Shown: positions 43,796 to 51,586 of the stretch, in pieces
Layout of the letters: each line of letters begins with the position of its first letter
How positions within the stretch are numbered: position 1 is the first letter of the stretch
Assembly (NCBI RefSeq): GCF_003121405.1
Contig: NZ_QBUY01000029.1
Span: 1 to 64,000, forward strand
DNA length: 64,000 bases
From: Paraburkholderia sp. C35
Lineage (GTDB): Bacteria > Pseudomonadota > Gammaproteobacteria > Burkholderiales > Burkholderiaceae
Reading direction: 5' to 3'
Notes under the pieces: model-generated
Told to the model about the DNA's origin: nothing
The model's input: only the letters and a program-made list of their open reading frames with translations
Database searches by the model: none
Program-made: the position numbers and the translations under genes

Positions 43796-44578
43796 ATGTC
43801 CCACGATATCGAATGTCAGGGTTCGTGCCCGCCACACGATGCGCAGGCGACCCACGAAGACGAGCATGACGCCTCGCCATCCAGCAACTCCCGACGCCGC
43901 TTTCTGCAATCCGCTGCGGCTGCCGCTACCGTAGGTGCCGCGCCGTACGCGAAGGCGCAAACCCAGACACCGTCCGCACCGCAGCCCGTTGCACGCACAA
44001 CCGTGCCGCCGCGCGCGGTGAAGCTCAACATCAACGGGCGCGACTACACGCTGCAACTCGAACCGCGCGTGACGCTGCTCGACGCGCTGCGCGAATATGC
44101 CGGGCTCACGGGCACGAAGAAAGGCTGCGACCGCGGGCAATGCGGCGCGTGCACGGTACTCAGCAATGGGCGGCGTATCAACTCGTGTCTCACGCTGGCC
44201 GTGATGCACGAAGGCGAGGCGATCACGACAGTCGAAGGACTCGCGAGCAACGGCATGCTGAACCCCGTGCAGCGCGCGTTCATCGAGCAGGATGCCTTTC
44301 AGTGCGGCTACTGTACGCCGGGGCAAATCTGTTCGGCGACAGCTTTGCTCACGGAATTCGACGCCGGCACCGCCAGCACCGTCACCGCCGATGTGCGACG
44401 CCGTCCACCGCAACTGACCGATGAAGAAATCCGCGAGCGCATGAGCGGCAACATCTGCCGCTGTGGCGCGTATGTGAATATCGTTGCGGCTGTGCAGTCC
44501 GCGCATCGCGGCACGGTTGGCGACGGTACCAGCTACACCTACTCGACGTTCGTCATCAAGACGACCGACGTCGCGTAA
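43796..44578 (+). CDS. paoA: Tat-exported aldehyde oxidoreductase, [2Fe-2S] subunit
   Basis: A 260-residue iron-sulfur subunit of a xanthine-oxidase-type molybdoenzyme. The N-terminus has a twin-arginine motif SRRRFLQ (32-38) then an alanine-rich hydrophobic stretch, so the complex should be exported folded to the periplasm. Two clusters are intact: CDRGQCGACTVL with the downstream NSC (plant-ferredoxin type), and CGYCTPGQIC with ICRCGAY. It is the first gene of a paoABC-like operon, 13 bp before paoB. Confidence 0.92.
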   Translation: MSHDIECQGSCPPHDAQATHEDEHDASPSSNSRRRFLQSAAAAATVGAAPYAKAQTQTPSAPQPVARTTVPPRAVKLNINGRDYTLQLEPRVTLLDALREYAGLTGTKKGCDRGQCGACTVLSNGRRINSCLTLAVMHEGEAITTVEGLASNGMLNPVQRAFIEQDAFQCGYCTPGQICSATALLTEFDAGTASTVTADVRRRPPQLTDEEIRERMSGNICRCGAYVNIVAAVQSAHRGTVGDGTSYTYSTFVIKTTDVA

Positions 44579-44591
44579 CGAGGAGATCATC

Positions 44592-45584
44592 ATGGATGCA
44601 ATCTCCTACGAACGCGCCGCCGACGTCGCAGGCGCGGTGCGCGCTGCGCAACAGCCGGGCACGATGTTCATCGGCGGCGGCACGAATCTGCTCGATCTGA
44701 TGAAAGGCGGCGTGACGCGCCCCGTCAAACTCGTCGACATCACCCGCATACAGGGACTCGATGTCGTATCGACGCTGCCCGACGGCGGCATGCGCATCGG
44801 CGCACTGGTGCGCAACAGCGACGCCGCGAATCACGCGCTGGTGCGCGAGCGTTATCCGCTGCTGACGCAGGCGCTGCTGGCGGGCGCGTCGGCGCAGCTG
44901 CGCAATATGGCCACAGTGGGCGGCAACCTGATGCAGCGCACGCGCTGCCCGTACTTCTACGACACCGCATTCACCGCCTGCAACAAGCGCGATCCCGGCA
45001 CCGGCTGTGCCGCGATCAACGGCCACAACCGCATGCACGCGATCCTCGGCGCGAGCACGCAATGCATCGCCGTGAATCCGTCCGATATGAGCGTCGCGCT
45101 CGCCGCGCTCGATGCCACCGTGCGCGTGAGCGGGCCACAAGGCGAACGCGTGATTCCGTTCAGCGAGTTTCATCGCCTGCCGGGCGAGCGTGCCGATCTC
45201 GATACCACGTTGCGCCCCGGCGAGTTGATCACATCGGTCGACTTGCCACCGCCCATCTATAGCGATCACGCGCACTACCTGAAAGTGCGCGACCGCGCGA
45301 GCTACGCATTCGCACTCGTTTCCGTTGCAGCGGCGTTGCAGATGGACGGCAACACTGTGCGCAGCGCACGCATCGCATTGGGCGGCGTCGCGCACAAACC
45401 GTGGCGCGCGACAGCCGCCGAACAGATGATCACGGGCAAGCCGCTCGATAGCGCCACCTTGAAGAACGCCGCGGCAGCCGCACTCGCCGATGCGAAGCCG
45501 CTGCGCGACAACGCGTTCAAGGTTCGGCTCGCGCAGAACGCGATCGTGCGTGCCGTGAACCAGGCAGCGGGAGGTGTGGCATGA
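44592..45584 (+). CDS. paoB: Aldehyde oxidoreductase, FAD-binding subunit
   Basis: A 330-residue FAD subunit of the CO-dehydrogenase/xanthine-oxidase flavoprotein family. FAD is bound by FIGGGTNLLDLMKGG and NMATVGGNLMQRTRCPYFYD. A cysteine-rich insertion (TRCPYFYD, FTACNKRD, GTGCAAI, STQCIAVNPSD) matches the extra [4Fe-4S] site of E. coli PaoB. AGGAG precedes the ATG, and its stop overlaps the paoC start in ATGA, so the two are coupled. Confidence 0.92.
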   Translation: MDAISYERAADVAGAVRAAQQPGTMFIGGGTNLLDLMKGGVTRPVKLVDITRIQGLDVVSTLPDGGMRIGALVRNSDAANHALVRERYPLLTQALLAGASAQLRNMATVGGNLMQRTRCPYFYDTAFTACNKRDPGTGCAAINGHNRMHAILGASTQCIAVNPSDMSVALAALDATVRVSGPQGERVIPFSEFHRLPGERADLDTTLRPGELITSVDLPPPIYSDHAHYLKVRDRASYAFALVSVAAALQMDGNTVRSARIALGGVAHKPWRATAAEQMITGKPLDSATLKNAAAAALADAKPLRDNAFKVRLAQNAIVRAVNQAAGGVA

Positions 45585-47797
45585 GCACGATGATCGGACA
45601 TCCGCTCGATCGCACGGATGGCTTGCTGAAAGTCACGGGCGAAGCGCGCTACGCAGCGGAGTTTCCCGAAGCACGTCTCGCGCATGGCGTGCTGGTGACG
45701 AGCACGATCGCGAAGGGATCGATTGCATCGATCGATACGAGCCGCGCGTCTACACTGCCCGGCGTGCTGCTGGTGATGACGTATCAGAACGCGCCGCGTC
45801 TGCCGAATGGCGGACGCCCTGCTCTCGCGCCGCCGGCAGGACGACATCTGTCGCTGCTGCAGGACAACGAGATCCACTACAGCAACGAGCCAATCGCAAT
45901 CGTCGTCGCGGACACGCTCGAACATGCGACCGATGCCGCGCGTCAATTGCGCATCACGTATGCCGCGCAACCGCCGGCGCTCGATTTCACGCAGGCCAAA
46001 TCGGGCGCACATGCGCCCGACAAACCGCAAGGCCGCCAGACCGACACCTCGCGCGGCGATTACGACGCGGGCCTGGCGGCGGGCGTAGTGCGCGTCGATG
46101 CCGTCTACACCACGCCGATGGAGCATCACAACCCGATGGAACCGCACGCGACGATGGCCGTGTGGGATGGCCCGCAGCTGACACTCTACGATTCGACTCA
46201 GGGCGTGACGGGCACGCGCACGGCGGTGGCGAAGACGCTCGGCATGTCACCCGACGACGTGCGCGTGATCTCGCCGTTCGTCGGCGGCGGCTTCGGCTGC
46301 AAGGGATCGGCGTGGTCGCATGTGGTGCTGTGCGCGATGGCCGCGAAACAGACGGGGCGGCCCGTGCGTCTCGCGCTCGAGCGTCCGCAGATGTTCGGCC
46401 CGGTTGGCGGGCGGCCCTACACCGAGCAACGGTTGGTGATCGCCGCGAAACGCGACGGCACGCTGACGGCGATGCGGCACGACAGTTTCTCGAACACGTC
46501 GATGATCGAAGACTGGACGGAAACCTGCTGCATGGTCACGCGCATGATGTACGCGGTGCCGAACCAGGTGACGACGCATCGCCTCGTGCAACTGAATGTC
46601 GGCACGCCGACCTTCATGCGCGCGCCGGGCGAGACGACGGGATCCTGGGCGCTGGAAACGGCGATGGACGAACTGTCGTACGAGTTGAAGATGGACCCGC
46701 TCGCGCTGCGCCTGAAGAACTATGCGGAAAGCGATCCGCAGGAAAACAAGCCGTGGTCGAGCAAGGCCTTGCGACAGTGCTACAGCGTGGGCGCGGAACG
46801 CTTCGGATGGTCGCGCCGCACGCCGCAGCCGCGTTCGATGCGCGACGGCAACACGCTGATCGGGCTGGGCATGGGTACGGCCACGTATCCGGCGAATCGC
46901 AGCGAGGCTGCCGCACTCGCGCGCATCCTGCCCGACGGCACGGCGATGGTGGTGTCCGGCACGCAGGATCTCGGCACGGGCACCTATACCGTGATGACGC
47001 AGGTCGCGTCGGACGCGTTGGGTATCGCGCCGGAAAACATCCGTTTCGGACTGGGCGATTCGTCGCTGCCGAAAGCGCCCGTATCGGGCGGCTCGCAGTC
47101 GGTCGCGAGTGTGTCGCCCGCCGTGCGCGACGCGTGCGATCAGGTGCGCGGCAAGCTGGTCGCCATGGCGCTTGCCGATCACGGCTCGCCCGTTTTCGGC
47201 ATTGCTCCCGACGACGTGACCGTACAGAACGGCTGGGTGATGAGCCGCTCCGATGCGTCGACGCGCGACCCGATCGCGGCGGTGCTGGCGCGCGCGGGCG
47301 GCCAGCCGATCGAGGCGTCCATCAGCACGAAACCCGGCGACGAGAAACAGCGGTATTCGTTTCATTCGTGGGGCGCCGTGTTCGCCGAAGTGCATGTCGA
47401 TGCCGATCTCGGCACGATCCGCGTGGCGAAGATTACGGGCGTCTATAACGTCGGACGGATGCTGAATGTGAAGACTGCCCGCAGTCAGCTGATGGGCGGG
47501 CTGGTGTGGGGAATCGGGGCGGCGCTGGAGGAAGGGACCGTGCTCGACGCGCAATACGGGCGGTTCATCAATGCCAATCTTGCAGAGTACCACGTGCCTG
47601 CGAATGCCGATGTGGGCACGCTCGATGTGGTCGTGCTCGACGAGCCGGATCCGTTTATCAATTCGCTCGGGTCTCGGGGGATCGGGGAGATTGGCATCAC
47701 CGGCGTGGTTGCTGCGATCGGGAACGCGGTTTATCACGCGTCCGGTGTCAGGGTTCGCGATTTGCCCGTTACGTTGGATAAGGTCGCGATGGGATGA
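45581..47797 (+). CDS. paoC: Aldehyde oxidoreductase, molybdopterin-binding subunit
   Basis: A 738-residue molybdenum cofactor subunit. It has the two-domain aldehyde oxidase fold (RTDGLLKVTGEARYAAEF at the start; EPIAIVVADTLEHA; VGGGFGCKG; GTQDLGTGTYTV; SGGSQSVASV) and the catalytic glutamate in GIGEIGITGV near residue 700. It would oxidise aromatic or other aldehydes to acids in the periplasm. It overlaps paoB by 4 bases. The maturation factor PaoD/XdhC is not nearby, but a MocA-type gene follows after 80 bp. Codon use drifts to more G/T-ending codons at the 3' end. Confidence 0.93.
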   Translation: MSTMIGHPLDRTDGLLKVTGEARYAAEFPEARLAHGVLVTSTIAKGSIASIDTSRASTLPGVLLVMTYQNAPRLPNGGRPALAPPAGRHLSLLQDNEIHYSNEPIAIVVADTLEHATDAARQLRITYAAQPPALDFTQAKSGAHAPDKPQGRQTDTSRGDYDAGLAAGVVRVDAVYTTPMEHHNPMEPHATMAVWDGPQLTLYDSTQGVTGTRTAVAKTLGMSPDDVRVISPFVGGGFGCKGSAWSHVVLCAMAAKQTGRPVRLALERPQMFGPVGGRPYTEQRLVIAAKRDGTLTAMRHDSFSNTSMIEDWTETCCMVTRMMYAVPNQVTTHRLVQLNVGTPTFMRAPGETTGSWALETAMDELSYELKMDPLALRLKNYAESDPQENKPWSSKALRQCYSVGAERFGWSRRTPQPRSMRDGNTLIGLGMGTATYPANRSEAAALARILPDGTAMVVSGTQDLGTGTYTVMTQVASDALGIAPENIRFGLGDSSLPKAPVSGGSQSVASVSPAVRDACDQVRGKLVAMALADHGSPVFGIAPDDVTVQNGWVMSRSDASTRDPIAAVLARAGGQPIEASISTKPGDEKQRYSFHSWGAVFAEVHVDADLGTIRVAKITGVYNVGRMLNVKTARSQLMGGLVWGIGAALEEGTVLDAQYGRFINANLAEYHVPANADVGTLDVVVLDEPDPFINSLGSRGIGEIGITGVVAAIGNAVYHASGVRVRDLPVTLDKVAMG

Positions 47798-47879
47798 GGA
47801 TGAGGGGCAAAAAAAACCAAAAAACCTTGCCCCTCGCCCCAGTTGCACCGCACAATGAACCTCACCCCCCACCTTCTGG

Positions 47880-48476
47880 ATGCCGCCCATGGCATACGCC
47901 TCTTTCGCAACCGGCGTGCTGCTCGCCGCCGGCTACGGATCGCGCTTCGACCCGGAAGGCATCCACAATAAACTGCTCGCCCGTCTCCCCGACGGCACGC
48001 CCGTCGCGTACGAATCCGCGCATCGGCTGCTGCTGGTGGTTCCTCACGTGATCGCCATCGTGCGCCCCGGCTCCGAACTGCTCGCCCGCGTACTCAATGA
48101 CGCCGGCTGCCACGTTATCTTCTCCGCCGACGCTGAACGCGGCATGGGTGCAAGCCTCGCCGCCGGCATCGAAGCCAGCGACGACGCCGACGGCTGGATT
48201 GTCGCGCTCGCCGACATGCCCCGGATCGCCACGCCAACCATCGAAGCGATTGCCCGCGCCGTGGACGACGGCGGCCAGATCGTCGCGCCGTATTACGAGG
48301 GCCAGCGCGGCCATCCGGTCGGCTTCGGCATCGAACATCACGATGCGTTGCTCGCGCTCGACGGCGACACGGGTGCTCGCGCGCTGTTCGCGGCGCATCC
48401 CGTCAAGCGTATCGATGTCGACGATCCCGGCGTCCTGAGGGACGTCGATACACCCGACGATCTGCGCAAGCTCTAG
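47880..48476 (+). CDS. mocA: MocA-family molybdopterin cytidylyltransferase-like protein
   Basis: A 198-residue nucleotidyltransferase: GVLLAAGYGSRFDP gives the glycine-rich nucleotide loop, KLLARL the conserved lysine, ALADMPRI the metal-binding Asp region and GQRGHPVGF the substrate loop. MocA proteins convert Mo-molybdopterin to the cytosine dinucleotide form used by PaoABC-type enzymes, which fits its place after paoC. A second in-frame ATG at 47889 is also possible; neither has a strong ribosome-binding site. Confidence 0.85.
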   Translation: MPPMAYASFATGVLLAAGYGSRFDPEGIHNKLLARLPDGTPVAYESAHRLLLVVPHVIAIVRPGSELLARVLNDAGCHVIFSADAERGMGASLAAGIEASDDADGWIVALADMPRIATPTIEAIARAVDDGGQIVAPYYEGQRGHPVGFGIEHHDALLALDGDTGARALFAAHPVKRIDVDDPGVLRDVDTPDDLRKL

Positions 48477-48735
48477 TTACCGCATCCGCTCACATCTTTG
48501 ACATATCCGCGCGCTTGAATCAGCAAAGCGAGTTGTGTCGTGCGTGCCGAGGCGTGCCGATCCATACCAACCCACGCCCAGGCACGCCACTTGCGCGCTG
48601 CTGCGCCGCGAGAACCCGCGAGCGCGCATCGCACGGTTGGTCTAAGCTGTCCACGATGCCGCGCGCCGACACCGTGCGCGCAAAACCTACGCAGCATGCC
48701 GCCGGACGTCTCAATCCGCATTCAGCCAGGATCAC

Positions 48736-49446
48736 ATGAGCGAAACCAGTCCGCGTCTTTTCATCGTCTCGCCTCACTTCGACGACGCCGTGTTCGGCTG
48801 CGGCGCGCTGCTCGCCGCTCACCCCGATGCCGCTGTCTGCACCGTGTTCGCCGCGCCGCCCGCTCAGGACATGCACACCGTATGGGACAGCAAGGCGGGC
48901 TTCGCGAGCGCCTTCGAATCGATCCACGCGCGCACGCTCGAAGACAACAACGCGCTCGCCGTGCTCGATGCGATCCCCGTGCGCCTGCCGTTCCGCGACG
49001 CGCAATACAGCGATTCGCCGTCCATTGCGAAGCTCGCCGCCGCGCTCGAGGAAGCCATCTACGGCTCGACGGCGAACACGCTGCTGATGCCGCTCGGTCT
49101 CTTCCACGACGATCACGGCCGCGTGTTCGAAGCGTGCTGCGAAATCCTGCCGCGCATGTCGCATCTCGAATGGTTCGCGTACGAGGAAGCGATCTATCGG
49201 CCGATGCCGGGACTGGTGCAGCAACGGCTCGTCGATCTGGCCGGGCGCGGCATCGTCGCAACACCCGCCAGCCCGTCGGCCGATCACGCGCTCGACCGCG
49301 AGCGCCAGGCGCTGCTCAAGCGCGAAGCCGTGTCCGCGTATACGAGCCAGTTGCGCGCCTTCGGCCCGCACGGCTACGACGACGTCTATGCCGCCGAGCG
49401 CTACTGGCGGCTGAGCGTCGACCGGCAGCGCAAGGCGCGGCATTGA
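48736..49446 (+). CDS. PIG-L family deacetylase
   Basis: A 236-residue zinc-dependent deacetylase of the PIG-L/LmbE fold. The zinc-binding PHFDD motif is at 13-17, and the third ligand region is MPLGLFHDDHGRVFEA. Members remove acetyl groups from N-acetylglucosamine-type or thiol precursors in the cytoplasm. No glycan cluster is adjacent, so the substrate is unknown. The preceding 259 bp contain no other recognisable gene. Confidence 0.87.
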   Translation: MSETSPRLFIVSPHFDDAVFGCGALLAAHPDAAVCTVFAAPPAQDMHTVWDSKAGFASAFESIHARTLEDNNALAVLDAIPVRLPFRDAQYSDSPSIAKLAAALEEAIYGSTANTLLMPLGLFHDDHGRVFEACCEILPRMSHLEWFAYEEAIYRPMPGLVQQRLVDLAGRGIVATPASPSADHALDRERQALLKREAVSAYTSQLRAFGPHGYDDVYAAERYWRLSVDRQRKARH

Positions 49447-49611
49447 CACGGCGCGGACACGATACGACGCAACGCAGAGCCAGCAGTCTTCGCGGTCATC
49501 GCCTACGCTAATGAAAGCAGGACGCGCCGCATCCCTGCCGCAAGAGCGAGAGCAGCGCGAACGCGTCCACCGCCGGTTGCCCAAGCCGCGACATCGCCAC
49601 GAGGTCACACC

Positions 49612-49758
49612 ATGCACACCAGTCCGATTCCCGATCCACTCGCCGATCCGACGCGCGATCCCGAAGGCGATCCGCTCACGCCGCCGTCGCCGGGTCATCA
49701 CAACGACGAGCCGCAGCGGCCCGAAGGCCCGCCCGACAAAGACCCTGTGATGCGGTGA
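49612..49758 (+). CDS. Small proline-rich acidic protein, 48 aa
   Basis: ATG at 49612 with GAGG upstream opens a 48-codon frame ending TGA. The product (start MHTSPIPDPLADPTRDPEGD) is very rich in Pro, Asp and Gly with no hydrophobic segment, so it should be disordered. I do not recognise a function. It lies between the deacetylase and the convergent nitrile hydratase accessory gene. Confidence 0.55.
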   Translation: MHTSPIPDPLADPTRDPEGDPLTPPSPGHHNDEPQRPEGPPDKDPVMR

Positions 49759-49779
49759 CAGCGCGCCAGAGCGGCGCGC

Positions 49780-50175
49780 TCAGTCCAGCTCGATGGGCTG
49801 GCCGTGCGGCGTGCGGCGCGCCGCCGCGTCCCATGCGTGCTTGCGCTCGGTCAACCCCTCGCGCGTGACGCAACCTTTGGCTGTTGCGATACGCTCGAGC
49901 GCCGTTAACCAGTGTGCGTAGTAGGTGTCGCCGTGATCGGGATCGCCCTGCGCCTGTGCATCGCGGATTGCAGCCGCCAGCGTCGCGGCCCATTCCTGCC
50001 AGCTGAACACACCGCGCGCGTGCAGCGCGAGCGTCATCGCGAAAGCCGCCGCCTGCCAGGGCGCGGCGAACACCGGCCCGGCGTTGTCGCGCGGCAAGCC
50101 GGGCAAGGCGTCGAGCAATTCGCGCGACACGTCGGACGACGCACTCCTTCCATGCGCGGACACAGGCTCGCTCAT
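49780..50175 (-). CDS. Nitrile hydratase accessory (activator) protein
   Basis: A 131-residue protein of the small nitrile hydratase accessory family (p14K/NhlE type), related in fold to the beta-subunit N-terminal part: PVFAAPWQAAAFAMTLAL, then GVFSWQEWAATLAAAI and YYAHWLTALERI. In Co-type systems it binds the alpha subunit and delivers cobalt by subunit exchange. Its ATG overlaps the beta-subunit stop (ATGA). It is the last gene of the three-gene operon. Confidence 0.88.
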   Translation of the reverse strand: MSEPVSAHGRSASSDVSRELLDALPGLPRDNAGPVFAAPWQAAAFAMTLALHARGVFSWQEWAATLAAAIRDAQAQGDPDHGDTYYAHWLTALERIATAKGCVTREGLTERKHAWDAAARRTPHGQPIELD

Positions 50176-50834
50176 GCCGCCTCCGCTTCGAGATACGGCT
50201 CCCAGCAATCGACGCACACCGACGACGCCGTCGTGTCCTTGCCCCACAACTCAGCGGCATCGAAGCGCACCGTGTAAAGCCAGCGGGGGTCTTCGCCGCG
50301 CCCCAGCGCGTTCGAATCGGGGAACACGTGCGCGCCGTGCACCGCGACGATCTGGCCGCGCTTGCCGCGGCAATAGCGCGGCAGACGCGTGTGGGTCGGC
50401 GGATTGAGCGTCAACGTGCGCACCGCGTCGCCAACGACGAAGCGCGCAGGATGCGGCGCAGGCCGCGAGGCCGGGCTGCCGCGAAACAGCATCGGATTGA
50501 CCTGATCGGCGGCCAGCACGCGCGGCACCGGCGCTGCGGCATGCCGCGACATGCCGCTGTCGATTTCATCGGACGTCGCGAGTCCCGCGTCGATCAGCAG
50601 CTTGCAGAGGCCCGCGAACCAGATCTGGTAGTAGCTGCTCGACAGATACTGCGCAGGCGGCAGGCTCTCGCGCGCGGCCCGCGACATGTCGATATTCCAT
50701 TTACCCGTCGCACCCATCGCGATCGTCAGCGCGAGCGCATGACGTTCCCAGCCTGCGTGGAAATACGGCTCATCGGTTTCCGGCGCGATCGGGCCGAACG
50801 ACTGCATGCCGCCAAGGTCTTGTGCGCCGTTCAT
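50172..50834 (-). CDS. nthB: Nitrile hydratase subunit beta
   Basis: A 220-residue beta subunit: MNGAQDLGGMQSFGPI at the N-terminus, YLSSSYYQIWFAGL, then the C-terminal barrel with TRLPRYCRGKRGQIVAVHGA, VFPDSNALGRGEDPRWLYTV and CWEPYLE. With the alpha subunit it forms the cytoplasmic enzyme that hydrates nitriles to amides. Its start overlaps the alpha stop in ATGA and its stop overlaps the accessory gene. A longer frame upstream reads through the alpha coding region and is not real. Confidence 0.94.
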   Translation of the reverse strand: MNGAQDLGGMQSFGPIAPETDEPYFHAGWERHALALTIAMGATGKWNIDMSRAARESLPPAQYLSSSYYQIWFAGLCKLLIDAGLATSDEIDSGMSRHAAAPVPRVLAADQVNPMLFRGSPASRPAPHPARFVVGDAVRTLTLNPPTHTRLPRYCRGKRGQIVAVHGAHVFPDSNALGRGEDPRWLYTVRFDAAELWGKDTTASSVCVDCWEPYLEAEAA

Positions 50835-51499
50835 GGCTGGCCTCCGCTCGCAGAGCCTGGCGTGTTGGGGGCAAGCGCGAGTCCCGTGCCGATCATCGAA
50901 TCGCGCGTGACGAGAACGGCGAGTTCGTCTTCGCCGAGTGCTTCCGTGTTGGCAGGACGCATCGGCAGCACCAGATAGCGCACCTCTGCCGTCGAATCCC
51001 ACACGCGGATTTCCGTGCCGTCGGGCAACGCAACACCGAACTCGGCAAGCACGCCACGCGGATCGATCACCGCGCGCGAGCGGTACGGCGCCGACTTGTA
51101 CCAGATGGGCGGCAAGCCGAGCACGGGCCACGGATAGCACGAACAGAGCGTGCACACGACCATGTTGTGCACGCCCGGCGTGTTCTCCAGCGCGACCATG
51201 TGCTCGCCCTGCCGCCCCGTGAACCCAAGCGATGCAATCGCCGCCGTCGCATCGTCGAGCAGCCATTGCCGGAACGCGGCATCGCGCCAAGCCTTCGCGA
51301 CCACGCGCGCGCCATTGCGCGGCCCGACCTTGTGTTCGTACGTGTCCATCAGCACATCGAGCGCCTTCGGTTCGACGTAGCCTTTTTCGATCAGCAGCGA
51401 TTCGAGCGCGCGCACGCGCAGATCCATCTCGGGCAGCACACTGCCTTCGTGGTCATGGTCGTGATCGTGTTCATGCTCGTGTGAAGCGTCGTGGCTCAT
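50831..51499 (-). CDS. nthA: Nitrile hydratase subunit alpha (cobalt type) with His-rich N-terminus
   Basis: A 222-residue alpha subunit. The metal site is VCTLCSCYPW (Cys116, Thr117, Cys119, Ser120, Cys121); threonine rather than serine at the second place indicates a non-corrin cobalt enzyme. The first 20 residues alternate His with Glu and Asp (SHEHEHDHDHDHEGS), a metal-binding run beyond the usual family start. The ATG at 51499 is preferred over one 9 codons upstream. It begins the operon 87 bp downstream of kup on the same strand. No amidase gene is nearby. Confidence 0.94.
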   Translation of the reverse strand: MSHDASHEHEHDHDHDHEGSVLPEMDLRVRALESLLIEKGYVEPKALDVLMDTYEHKVGPRNGARVVAKAWRDAAFRQWLLDDATAAIASLGFTGRQGEHMVALENTPGVHNMVVCTLCSCYPWPVLGLPPIWYKSAPYRSRAVIDPRGVLAEFGVALPDGTEIRVWDSTAEVRYLVLPMRPANTEALGEDELAVLVTRDSMIGTGLALAPNTPGSASGGQP

Positions 51500-51586
51500 C
51501 TGCGTTCCGCCTGAAGAATGCAACACTCACGCAGTATCGTCGGGCAAATTGCCGGATGCAAACACATGCGCGATGCATCCGCTGCG

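Noticed and set aside
47802..47835. Inverted repeat GAGGGGCAA...TTGCCCCTC after paoC as a terminator
   Set aside because: The 16-base loop is long and no T-run follows on the plus strand, so it was not called.
46247..47890. A 547-codon minus-strand frame opposite paoC
   Set aside because: Antisense of a clear molybdoenzyme subunit with no recognisable motif of its own.
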